A stretch of DNA of 64,000 nt from Panax quinquefolius (taxonomy: Eukaryota > Streptophyta > Magnoliopsida > Apiales > Araliaceae). Position numbers and translations under genes: made by a program. A model generated the notes under the pieces. The model saw only the letters and a list, made by a program, of their open reading frames with translations. It was not told the origin of the DNA and made no database searches. The stretch lies in NCBI GenBank assembly GCA_020205615.1, contig CM035160.1:121983552-122047551 (forward strand). The letters are read 5' to 3'. Shown piece by piece: positions 44,068 through 54,248 of the stretch (the first letter of the stretch is position 1; the number at the start of each line of letters is the position of its first letter).

Positions 44068-45024
44068 ATGGGTCATATTGAAGCCAAGGTGGTTTTAAGC
44101 TTAAGAGAAGCTCCACACCAAATTTCAATCCTGGACTTGGTTTTAACTTCCGAGGATCACAGGAAGATTTTGCTGAAGGTTTTGGAAGAAGCCTACTTGC
44201 CAACTTCAGTAGATTTGGAAAATTTTCAACATTTGGTTGATCACATTTTTAACAACAACGTGATATCTTTCACTGATGATTATATCCCGCCCGAAGGGAC
44301 CGGTCATTGCAAGCCGTTACACATTGTGGTTTTATCCTCTGGATATATGCTAGCTGGAGTCTTGATAGATGGAGGTTTGTCTCTGAATATCTATCCTTAT
44401 GCTACTTTACTAAAGATGAACGTCAATCTCAAACGGATCCAAAGTAGCCATACGATCATCAAAGCTTTCGACGGATCCCGCTGGAATTCAGTCGGAGAGA
44501 TTGAACTACCAATCAAGATTTATCCCCATACATTCTGCGTATCTTTTCACGGGATCAAAATAGACTCAGGATACAACCTACTATTGGGAAGACCGTGGAT
44601 TCATATGGCAGGGGTCGTCCCCTCCACTCTTCATCAGCAACAGAAATACATCATGAATGATAGCCTAGTCACAGTCAACGCTGAACCGGAATGTCCTAAC
44701 CAAAGTGACATACCCCTTATCAGTTTCAACTCAGAAGTTGAGCCGATCAATTTTTATGCCCTGGAGGTGAGCAACACTCACTACCACCCTATTGGGGCGC
44801 CACCTCTCACACCCAAGATTTTTGTCAAAGTAATGTCGGCTACTCAAGAAATGATATCTTTGGGTCATCAGCCGGGACAAGGGCTGGGTAAAAGTCATCA
44901 GGGTATTAAGCACCCAATTCAAGTTATTAGTAAAACTGGGACAACTGGACTAGGCTATTCTGCCAGTTCCAGTCACAGGAATCCACATAAATATCATCAG
45001 ATTCCTCCAGCTTCAGTTACATGA
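44068..45024 (+). CDS. pol: Tat/Ogre protease with G-patch-like tail (open piece)
   Basis: A 318-residue open piece. Upstream part: APHQISILDLVLTSEDHRK. The protease core has AGVLIDGGLSLNIYPYATL (about 44353-44410), where the family usually has DGGSSLN, so the catalytic Asp and Gly-Gly are kept. SGYNLLLGRPWIHMAGVVPS (about 44567-44625) is the usual second half. GHQPGQGLGKSHQGI (about 44864-44910) looks like a G-patch, a glycine-rich RNA-binding motif seen in Tat elements. It ends with a stop at 45022-45024. This is a moderately preserved region. Confidence 0.88.
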   Translation: MGHIEAKVVLSLREAPHQISILDLVLTSEDHRKILLKVLEEAYLPTSVDLENFQHLVDHIFNNNVISFTDDYIPPEGTGHCKPLHIVVLSSGYMLAGVLIDGGLSLNIYPYATLLKMNVNLKRIQSSHTIIKAFDGSRWNSVGEIELPIKIYPHTFCVSFHGIKIDSGYNLLLGRPWIHMAGVVPSTLHQQQKYIMNDSLVTVNAEPECPNQSDIPLISFNSEVEPINFYALEVSNTHYHPIGAPPLTPKIFVKVMSATQEMISLGHQPGQGLGKSHQGIKHPIQVISKTGTTGLGYSASSSHRNPHKYHQIPPASVT

Positions 45025-45072
45025 TGACTGTCTCCACCTTCAAATTCAGAGTCCGCACAACCTCCTGTAAAG

Positions 45073-45533
45073 GTGCTAGCCAGCGTCATGGCTATGTTAT
45101 TTCCCAAGCCGATATCGGTAAGGGAGAAAGAAGTCTTTGTTCTAGACCCCAGAGTAGAAGAAGAGGAACGAAGAATTAAGCAAGACATCGTCAGAATGAT
45201 GTCAGGCATACGCATCATTGTCCATGATGAACATACAAATAGATACACCCCAGACGATGATTGCCCAGACGTAATAGTCATCATTCCAGAGAAGGAGGAC
45301 GATGACAACCCCTCCATCACTGCAGTCCATCAGGACTTTGCCCTCGACAATTGGAGCAGCACTCATTGCATTGGTCGACGAGGGTAAAATGGGCATGAAC
45401 TCTTTCTGCCCTATAGATATCATAATTGCTTACTTTTATGTACAGTATTAGCAATTTTTTTGTCAGTACATGCTAACACTTTGTATGATTAAACCATTTC
45501 ATATATACTAATTGAAAGCATATTTTGTTTCAG
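45073..45533 (+). other. Protease-RT linker with in-frame intron (45384-45533)
   Basis: The linker frame (45073-45387) carries ASVMAMLFPKPISVREKEVF and an acidic patch (EKEDDDNPS), and would run into a TAA at 45385-45387. CGACGAGG then GTAAAATG is a good donor, and CATATTTTGTTTCAG (to 45533) a strong acceptor. Splicing joins ..HCIGRRG to TLNLDVHVLPD in one frame and removes that stop and others. A 150-bp intron at this place (between protease and reverse transcriptase) is a known feature of Ogre elements. The reading is inferred, without transcripts. Confidence 0.75.
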
Positions 45534-46665
45534 GACTCTGAATTTAGATGTGCATGTACTTCCTGATAAGGTGCCTCTTCTCCACAAGGATTGTAGCTTT
45601 GATGTAAAGTTGGATTCAGCCTTGATGGAAATACATGAGGACATTGAGGTGCCTCCATAAATTAAAGAATGGGTCGAAGACAAACCTAAACCCAACCTTG
45701 ATCAAACCACTTCCTTCAATCTCGGAACCTTAGAAAGCCCTAAGTTAATTCAGATTAGTTCAGACCTTACCCCAAACTAAAGGAATGACATGGTTACGCT
45801 ACTAACCCAATTCCAGGATGTGTTTGCATAGTCTCAAGAAGATATGGTGGGTTTGTACACTGACATTATTCTTCATCGCCTTCCCATTCAAGAGGGATTT
45901 AAGCCCATCAAGCAGAAGCTCAGGCGATTGAAACTTGAGTGGAGTTTAAAGGTGAAAGAAGAAATTCTGAAACAATTTCAAGCTGGGATTATCGTAGTGT
46001 CCACCTATCCTGAATGGATATCCAACATCGTTCCCGTGCCTAAGGTTGGAGGAAAGGTGAGAGTTTGCGTAGATTATCGGGATCTGAACAAAGCTTGCCT
46101 TAAAGATAGCTTTCTCGTGCCAATTATCCATATTCTCATTGACAATATTACTCGATACGGCATGTACTCCTTTGCAGATTGCTTCGTTGGATACCACCAG
46201 ATTATGGTTGCTGGGGAAGATCATGAGAAAACTGCTTTCATCACGCCTTGGGGAACTTTTTGCTATAGACGACTGTCCTTCGGCCTCATCAATACCGGAG
46301 TTACTTATCAACGAGCTATGATGGCTCTTTTCCATGACTTAATGCACAAAGAGATAGAGATCTACGTGGATGACATCATTGTCAACTCCCGAAGGGAAGA
46401 AGACCACTTAGACCATCTCAGAAAGCTCTTCAACAGGTTGCGTAAGTACAACTTGAAGTTAAATCCAGCCAAGTGTGCTTTCGGCGTTAAATTAGGCAAG
46501 TTGCTAGGATTCCTAGTCAGACGCAAAGGGATTGAGATGGACCCCACCATAATCCAGGCCATAACGGAAATGCCCATTCCTCAGACGGAGAAGGAAATAC
46601 GGGGATTTTTGGGAAGAATCATTTCATCGGTGAGGTTCATTTCTCGACTCACGACAACTTTGTGA
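45534..46665 (+). CDS. pol: Tat/Ogre reverse transcriptase (mostly open)
   Basis: After the intron the frame gives VPLLHKDCSFDVKLDS, with stops at about 45658 and 45778. From 45844 it is open for 273 residues: GGKVRVCVDYRDLNKACLKD, MYSFADCFVGYHQIMVAGED, EKTAFITPWGTFCYRRLSFG. FGLIN replaces the usual FGLKN. The catalytic EIYVDDIIVNSR is intact (about 46357-46391). The thumb has LRKYNLKLNPAKCAFGVKLG and FLVRRKGIEMDP. It ends at a TGA at 46663-46665, just after FISRLTTTL. This is the best RT in the window; the two upstream stops would truncate it. Confidence 0.9.
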
Positions 46666-47229
46666 GCTATCTTCAAGTTGTTAAAGGAAGAACTCCTCCA
46701 TGAAATGGAATGATGAGTGTGAAAGCCTTCCTTACAATCAAAAGAAGCGACTAGTCAAAGCTCTTGTTTTGGTACCACCGAGGATGATGTTCCCTGTTCA
46801 TGTACTGTCCATAAGTGACAATGCCATAAATTTGCATCTTTAGAATAGAAAGGCGATAGAGGCGAAGCGAGAGCTATCTATTACCTTAACAAAAGATTTA
46901 ATAGCAGTGAACACAAGTACACTCTGATTGAGAAGACTTGTTGTGCTTTAGCATGGGCCTCCATGAGGTTACAGCATTACCTCTATGGTCACACAACCCA
47001 TCTCATATCCCGCGTGGATCCTCTCAAGCATGTGTTCAATAAACCCATGTTAAATTATAAAAATTACATCCGGATGGAAGTTGATCTTACAACAATTTGA
47101 TATCGTCTACGTGACGTAAAAGTCCATCAAAGGTCAAGGAATTGCGGATCAACTGGTCGCCGCACCTGCAGGGGATTTCAAATCCTTGGAAACCTACTTC
47201 CCAAATGAAGGGGTAATTACAGTTCAGCA
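46666..47229 (+). pseudogene. pol: Tat/Ogre first RNase H, degenerate
   Basis: Frames are broken after ..ISRLTTTL. Remnants include AIYYLNKRFN (about 46878-46905), KYTLIEKTCCALAWASMRL (46917-46972) and LISRVDPLKHVFNKPMLNYK (47009-47062). The catalytic residues of this first RNase H are mostly lost. Confidence 0.82.
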
Positions 47230-48742
47230 ACACCATCAGTATGATACATGATATACATGGAAAATGTATTTTGATGGAGCTATTAAAGGTTCTAGAGATG
47301 GAGTAGTTCTAATATCGAGATGGGGGAGCGATATCTGTCGTAGTCAAATTGCGATTTATCGGGACCAATAACATACGGTGAGTATGAAGGTTTGTCTCAT
47401 GGGCCTAAAACTTGCCCGTTCAATGGGCATTAGATGTTTAACTGTCTTTGGGGATTCAGAGTTGGTAATCCGACAATCCACGGGAATCTATCAAACCAAA
47501 GAGCTACATTTGTTGCCTTACCATCGGCAAGTTTTACAGATGGCTTTGGAGTTCAAAGAGATCTCCGTTTTACACATTCCTCGTAATGGGAATGATTTTG
47601 CAGACACGTTAGCAACTTTGGCCTCCTTGATTCACATGCTTGACAAGGAACACATGCCAAACGTCATATTTGCCCTGCACAAGGCACCAACTTATGGGAA
47701 CTATGTTGGAGAAGTATCGGATGAGCTACCTCCCATTCAGCATCCGTGGTATCAGCATATCAAGGAGTATCTACGAGATGGATGTACACCTGTTGAGGTG
47801 AGCCCGACTAAGAAAAGGCGGATCCATCGACTTGCTATGAAATTCTACCTGAGCGTAGATGCACTCTATAAAAGAGATGCAGTACTAGGTCTCCTCAGAT
47901 GTCTAGACCAGGACCAAGCTCAGAGGTTCATGGATGAGGTCCATGGTGGAGTATGTGGCCCACACATAAGCGACCCCCTACTTGTTAAGAAGATCCTCAG
48001 AACAGGACATTACTGGCTTGCCCTCAAAGCTAACTATGATGATCACGTCAAGAGGTGTTATCAATACCAAATTCATGGAAATGCCATCCACGCCCCTCCG
48101 AGGAAGCTCCACAATATGAGTTCACCTTGGCCCTTCTCAATGTGGGAAATGGACGTGATCAGACCCATCAATCCCAAAGCCAGTAATGGGCATCAGTTTA
48201 TATTCACCATGATCGACTACTTCACCAAGTGGGTAGAAGCAGCCTCATTCCCCAGGGTTACCAAAGAAATCATCATTGCTTTCATCAGAAATAATGTTAT
48301 TTGTCAATATGGACAACCAGAGGTCATTGTGTCAGACAATGCTAAGAACCTCAATAACAAAATAATGGAGGAGTTATGCAGTAAATTCCACATTAAACAT
48401 CTTAACTCCGTCATCTACCGTCCAAAGATGAATGGTGTTGTTGAAGCGGCTAACAAAAACATCAAGAAGATCATGCAAAAGATGTCTGCCAACAATAAAG
48501 AATGGCCTTACTTATTACTTCTTTCTTTGTTAGCCTACAGAGCATCAATGCGCACTTCCACTGGGTCAACCCCCTACGCATTAACCTATGGGATGAAAGC
48601 AGTGCTCCCCATAGAAGTTGAAATGGAATCCCTCAAAGTGTTGATAGACGCTCAACTGGATGAAGACCAATGGGTACAAGACAGGTATCACCAATTGTCT
48701 CTAATAGACAAAAGGCAAACCGTGACTATCTTTTATGGTTAG
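47230..48742 (+). CDS. pol: Tat/Ogre second RNase H plus integrase (longest open piece)
   Basis: The second, archaeal-type RNase H (a Tat trait) begins with YFDGAIKGSRDGVV (about 47269-47310, in another frame). From 47378 it continues open for 454 residues: LTVFGDSELVIRQSTGIYQT (Asp kept) and HIPRNGNDFADTLATLA. Integrase: DEVHGGVCGPHISDPLLVKK with HYW and CYQYQIHGN, where the usual CxxC is altered to CYQY. Core: MWEMDVIRPINPKASNG (first Asp; the family usually has G for R), EVIVSDNAKNLNNK (second Asp), MNGVVEAANKNIKKI (Glu). All three catalytic residues are present. The stop TAG follows at 48740-48742, before the C-terminus. Confidence 0.92.
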
Positions 48743-49080
48743 TTATATCAACAAAGGATCGCCAGATCCTACAACAGAAAAGTCCGGCTACGGCAGTTTA
48801 AGCAACATGACTAAGTTTTAAAGAAGGTCCTTGACAACCAAGATCAGTCTAAGGAAAAATTCACCCCTAAATGGGAAGGCCCGTTTATTGTCAAGGAGGT
48901 ATTGACAGGAGGCGCTCTCAGATTGCAGGAAATAGACGGTGATAAATTTCCACAACTCATTAACTTGGACACCGTGAAATAGTACTCTGTCTGAAGTTAC
49001 AATCAAGCAAACATCCTGGTGTTGGATCATCAGATCACCAGTCATTCCAGTTCTTTAACCCTTCATTACATATAATTCTT
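48743..49080 (+). pseudogene. pol: Integrase C-terminal remnant
   Basis: QQRIARSYNRKVR-like and VLKKVLDNQDQSKEKFTPKW continue in the next frame (48745-48880), then EGPFIVKEV and YRGALRL-type sequence, and a stop at about 48980. No chromodomain follows, as expected for Tat. Confidence 0.8.
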
Positions 49081-50224
49081 CGCCACATTTTGCCCCTCAG
49101 GGAAACATATTCTTCAAGCCAGCAGCCTGGTTTCACTACATTCATACAATTTCGGTTATCCCCCTAGGGATTAAACCTTTTCTACGCTTGCAGTTTATCC
49201 TGAAGATGGGATTAAACTTTTTTACGCTTGTAGTTTGTCTTGAAGACGGGATCAGACTTTTTCATACCTGCAGTTTATCCCAATCATGGGATCAAACTTT
49301 TTTCTCCCCGAAGTATAGCCTGCACAAGGGATTCATACTTCGCTTTGACTTCGAATCGTCCTGAGGGGCGAACTACGTTGACCTAATCTCCTCTTCAATA
49401 GGAGTACGTAGGCAACCATTTTACATGGCCCGGTAGCAATAAAACAAAAAACAACAAAAACATTCCTACACCCTTCTCCTTACAAAAACAAAAACAACAA
49501 AAACATTCTAGTTTTCCTTACAAAAACAAAAACAACAAAAACATTCCTACACCATTTCTGCCACATACAGCGTTGAACCTCTTACACCAAGTTTGAACTA
49601 CGCATACCTGATCTCCTCTTCAGTAGGAGTATGTAGGCAGCCATTTATGGTTCGGTCTCACCCCCTACCAAAACACAAATACTTGTCATCTGGTACTGGG
49701 ATCAAACTTTAAACCATCACATTTCATTCGGCTTCAAACCAAAGGGATGGAATTACCTGAACTCCTTCCAAATAGGAGATTCGGTGACCACTAAGCTGCG
49801 GTTGTGCCTCAAAGAGCAACACCAATCCATAAGAGATGGAATTAACTAGGCGTCTCACAAATAGAAGTATTGGCGACCATCTGTGGTGCAGTCAATCTCA
49901 TAGAGGAAAGCCACACTCCTCTCCATATTTTCATACATAAACCAGTCCCAAGACAACAAAGATAGTAGGGATACACCCAGATCAATGATCTATTCTGACC
50001 TGTCCAGAGATAACTCAATGTCCATCCATCAAGGAGGATTTTAGAATACATCAAGATCATAAGCCCTGAAGAAACAGGCAAATATCAAGCAAGCAACAGA
50101 CATATCTAAAAGGGAAGTGATTAAAAATATATTTCTCTATTATATATAATGTTGTTTGATATATAATGTAAATTGTACATGACAAAATGGCTAAGCTAGT
50201 CTGTGCAGGAAAATATAAGCCCAT
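49081..50224. repeat. Post-pol repeat-rich spacer of the Tat/Ogre element
   Basis: Three kinds of short repeat. GGGATTAAACTTTTTTACGC..TGCAGTTTATCC type, about 47 bp, four copies at 49165-49320. ACAAAAACAAAAACAACAAA blocks, three at 49446-49550. CTCCTCTTCARTAGGAGTAYGTAGGCARCCATTT, two good copies (49386-49425, 49612-49646) and two poor ones (about 49755, 49835). The last motif is a familiar text in this region of Tat elements. Confidence 0.75.
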
Positions 50225-51979
50225 CTACAAATCAGTGTATATGCAATCTATCAAGCCCAACATGGCATCCCTCTCAACAGAAGGAGGAAATGTTGTGGTC
50301 TCCTGTACAAGGTTATCCATACGAGCTAACAGACTTACATCCATCTGGATGGTGACTCCATGCTTATCAATGTACGTGCTCATCTCTACAATCATGTCAG
50401 TGGTAAGGGACCTCACTATGGTACTATTTGTAACGGCTACGTCCCAGGAAGATATGGCACTATCCCTCTCAACTGTCATGACATCTCTGGCTGATATGGC
50501 CTCATCCCACTCAACAACAGCGGCGTCTCTATGAGCTAATGCCTCGTCTCTCTCTAATAGAGATGCGTCTCTCCCATCAATAGCAGTTAACATCGAGGCT
50601 CTGGCCTGATCTCTCTCGAAGGTCATCAGATGCAGACTCTGATCAAAGTATTGTGTCGAATGCTGGATCACAATAGTGCTAGTACTGTGAGAATCTAAAA
50701 GAGAGGCTGGTAGCCCAATAAATGGCTCCTCCTCGATGTGAGAATCAATGTCCTCCGTGGGCTCTCCATCATCTGAATCACTATCCGGCACTTTGGATAC
50801 TGCCGTAGCCGATGAAGTCTCTGTCTCTATCCACGCAGAATACTCTGACGGACAGCCCGGATAGCTAATAGAGAAAAAAGCTATCTCACGCTGATCCCAA
50901 CATATATACACCCGGGATCGGTCCTCTGCTGATAGATGGCAAGAAGCTAAATGATGACCTAGCGCCCCCTCAAAAGGATGGAAGTCCTAGAACTGGACAA
51001 ACTGCGACAGCACGGCCAACGGGTGATAGGTAGTCATGCCCCTCAAACCAGATAGAGGGAGATAGTCCATGCCCGGAGCATGAGTAATGAAGTTGTAGGG
51101 TGAGCTAAGCCATGTGCACGGCAGAATGCTAAACGGATCTCTGATATTCTCCAAGAACATCGACCAAGACATAGCGTCTATACACTCCGATGGCTGAAAG
51201 GAGTAAGACATAGCTATATCATGGCTGAAGCAATACCCGTGTCAGCAGAAGGTCCGGATCAGTCCCAAGTGTGATATAAACCACACGTACAACATGATCG
51301 AACTGCCCGTGAATACCCCTACAGGGTAAGTACTGCAAAATGTGGCCGACCTCAGCGTCTCCGCCAAAATCATCAGAATAATGTTACGACCCTCCCTGAG
51401 AGCTCTCACTGCCATAATAACACTGATATCTAGCTCATCCATGTATCGTGGCATGTACACATACTCCATTATGCACATCAAGAATGCATCCAATCTGGCT
51501 AAATGCCACTGATCCTTTGGTATGGTGAAATCTCCAGAATGATGTGTATAGCTGTCTAATGAGCCAAACCTGTCTATCAGGAAACTCTGGGATAGTACAT
51601 GACCAGATGTAATCTCATCCTCTACCACTCTACGTCGTAACCCAGTGAGGGTCATGAACTGTCAGCGCATATCTCCGACAGCCATATGAGCTCAAGGTCT
51701 GTCCAAGGGCAAAGCCGTCAACCACTCATACTCCTCCAATGTAAGAGTTAGCTCATGGGTACCAAATCGAAAGACCTGTCTCTCTGGTATCCAACACTCT
51801 AGTATACCCTCCACGAATCCTGCGGGAACCTAAAACATCAAAATGGGCATGGAATGTTGTAGTAGCAAATCTACGGTCACCCTATCTGGAGGTGACATAT
51901 TATGATACCACGACCTTGGACGGGAGAATACCAAGTCTAGTAGGGTGTGATCTATGCGGCTGACTATCGAAGAAGACAT
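50225..51979 (-). pseudogene. Antisense ORF 2 of Tat/Ogre element (PMD/DUF7745-like), broken
   Basis: On the minus strand an ATG at 51979 begins MSSSIVSRIDHTLLDLVF. A TAG (about 51830) precedes VEGILECWIPERQVFRFGTH and ELTLTLEEYEWLTALPLD, which resembles the plant mobile domain/DUF7745 type of text. It goes on through DEITSGHVLSQSFLIDRFGS (51655-51242) and SYSFQPSECIDAMSWSMF (51211-50987). The last 228-residue open piece (50911-50225) has an acidic patch (SDSDDGEPTED) and a coiled-coil-like repeat of RDxAxxERDEA (about 50590-50450). Antisense ORFs between pol and the 3' LTR are known for some Tat elements (e.g. Retand). Function is unknown. Confidence 0.6.
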
Positions 51980-52338
51980 CTGTGTAGGCCGTATCATAAG
52001 ACCATCCAGGGGTCAATGCTGAATATCTCTAGACATACATACATATGCATAACATGATATATACGTTATAGATAATAGATGGCAATATGATATAGGGAAT
52101 TGAAAATAGTACAAACATTCCTAAGTATATCATCATCTATATACATCATCTCTATACAGCTAAAAATATAGGGAAATGGGGCACAGACGCCCTACTACTA
52201 ACAGAGGCCTATCAAAAGATATAGCGAGAATGGGGCACAGCCACCCAATATCTAACAAAGTCCTATCAAAAGAGATAATGAGAATACACATCAGAAGAAG
52301 ACAATGGTGTCAATATCTACATCATCAATCTTGTCCAC

Positions 52339-54248
52339 CTAATGTAACTCCTCCTGAGTCATTGGATCTCTATCAATAGGGATGTCAAGCCTATACAAAA
52401 GAGGATCTGTACCGGTAAAGCCAAAGGGGCCATCTGAGGGGCCAGCTTCTGAGCTAGGAAGATCAAACGAATCTGCCTCTGCTGGATCTCTGCCCAAATG
52501 CCAGATAAAGAAATGTTCCCAGTTCAGTCGCTGGGTCAAACTATTAATCTGTGTCAAATGAGTCGGATCTCGGACATAGGCTAGCCAATCCATCATCATC
52601 ACGGATCCTAGAACCATATCCCCCATGAACTGAGTGGCGCGGGTCTGGGCTCCAATAGTATGAGGGGACCACCAACGCTGGAACATCTCATGGGTGCAAG
52701 GTCCCTCTGATAGTACAAAACCGTCTACCCCTAACAATGGGATATCAATGACGGGTGACTCCGACACAGACCAATAATGCCTGGAAGGAGGTAAGATCGG
52801 TATACGAATCTCTCCTGTGGTGCTCCTAATAGCACGCTCTCCTAAATAGAGCTCCCATCCTCCATCAGTAAAGAGAGGAACCCTATGGGTGGAAATCACA
52901 TACTCGACACTAGTCGAGTACCCATCCTCAAATCCCATGGCCAAGTGCTCCCTAGAATAGGGAATCCATATGATAATGTCAGCTATCAACAACTCCAGCT
53001 GTAGGCAGCAATGAGTAAAACCCTCCGCTACAGGGACCTCCTCCAGTATGGAATGATGCCATCGTCGTCCTCATGGATAGGTATCTAAACCTAACAAACT
53101 CACAGGACGCAAACATAGAAGCCACTCATAGGCCCAAAACTGCCAACACAAAGGCAAACATCTGCTGTCAGTAAACACTCTTAACCTACATATGGGAAAC
53201 TACAAGAGAAATACTCACTGGCAGAATTGGGTAGAATCCTAACTAAGCCTCGGTCAAGCCCTGCGAACGCATACGCATACCCCTAAGGAAATAGGCGAAG
53301 GTGTAGGAACCCCAGTCATAATCTCCTATACGGTCCATAAATTGCGTGGCACTGATCAAAGCGAACGACACCGTAGAAGAGTTATCTTCTATGAATTAGC
53401 CCCTAATGATCATCAGAAATAATCACCGAAGAATGTGATCCCTGAATCTGACGTCATCTGGCATGGGCTCGCTCAACAACCTACTCATAGCATCTATGCT
53501 CAAAGGACCCGTACGGACAGTCCTGCCCTTGAGCACTTCCGCTAGAACTCCCAGCAAGGATCTAACGGTAGTAGGGTGTGATATTTGCCATGCAAGGCAC
53601 TGGTGCCCCTCCAAACTCCATACATGTGATAAATCGCCAATCCATCAGCGTAATCATCACCTCACAGTCCAACAAATAGAGTGACTGAGTCTGGTGAAAC
53701 CAGTGCTCAGAAAATGCCCTGAGGTAACCCCAGGGACAACGACGGGGAAGGATGGAAAAGAACGCCCCAAATCCCTAGTCATGCACAATTGCTATATAGT
53801 CAGGATGCAGAGCCTGATACATGGAGTGAATGCTGAACCAGTTCCCTTAAGGCTGTGTAAATTCGGGAACCTACATGAAATGCATATCAATATCAAAATC
53901 CTTTACTCCTCATCAATAGGAAAGAAAGAATATTAAGATCTAACGTCATACCTCGTTGGCATCCAAATACATCGAGGGATGTCGACTCAAATCACCCAGG
54001 AGCTCTAGGTTTGCCACCTGAATACTCGGGAGGTCCCTGCGGGGAGCATGTGTAGTAGGAGTTGGGTTCGCAACCAGAACATCCTCCTCCTCATCCTCGA
54101 CGTCCGGCACATCAACCTGGATAGGACGTATCACCGCCTCCACTAACCCACGAGGCTGTCTAATAGAACGGGGTCGAGGCACTTCAAAAGCCCTCCTCCG
54201 GACACCAGAAGTGGTCCTGCGGGAACTACTTGGCTGATCCAGATCCAT
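52339..54248 (-). pseudogene. Antisense ORF 1 of Tat/Ogre element, broken
   Basis: The minus-strand ATG at 54248 begins MDLDQPSSSRRTTSGVRRRA, a basic N-terminus followed by an acidic patch (DVEDEEEDV). After stops, pieces include TVRSLLGVLAEVLKGRTVRT (53614-53423) and DWGSYTFAYFLRGMRMRS (about 53330-53270, similar to a plant mobile domain segment). Then comes a 217-residue open piece (52992-52339), GFEDGYSTSVEYVISTHRVP ... MTQEELH. Weak similarity by eye only. Whether it and antisense ORF 2 were once one gene is unclear; each has its own ATG. Confidence 0.5.

Noticed and set aside
44731..46577. Minus-strand ORFs opposite protease and RT of the Tat/Ogre element
   Set aside because: They are shadows of the plus-strand pol frames and show no recognisable domain.
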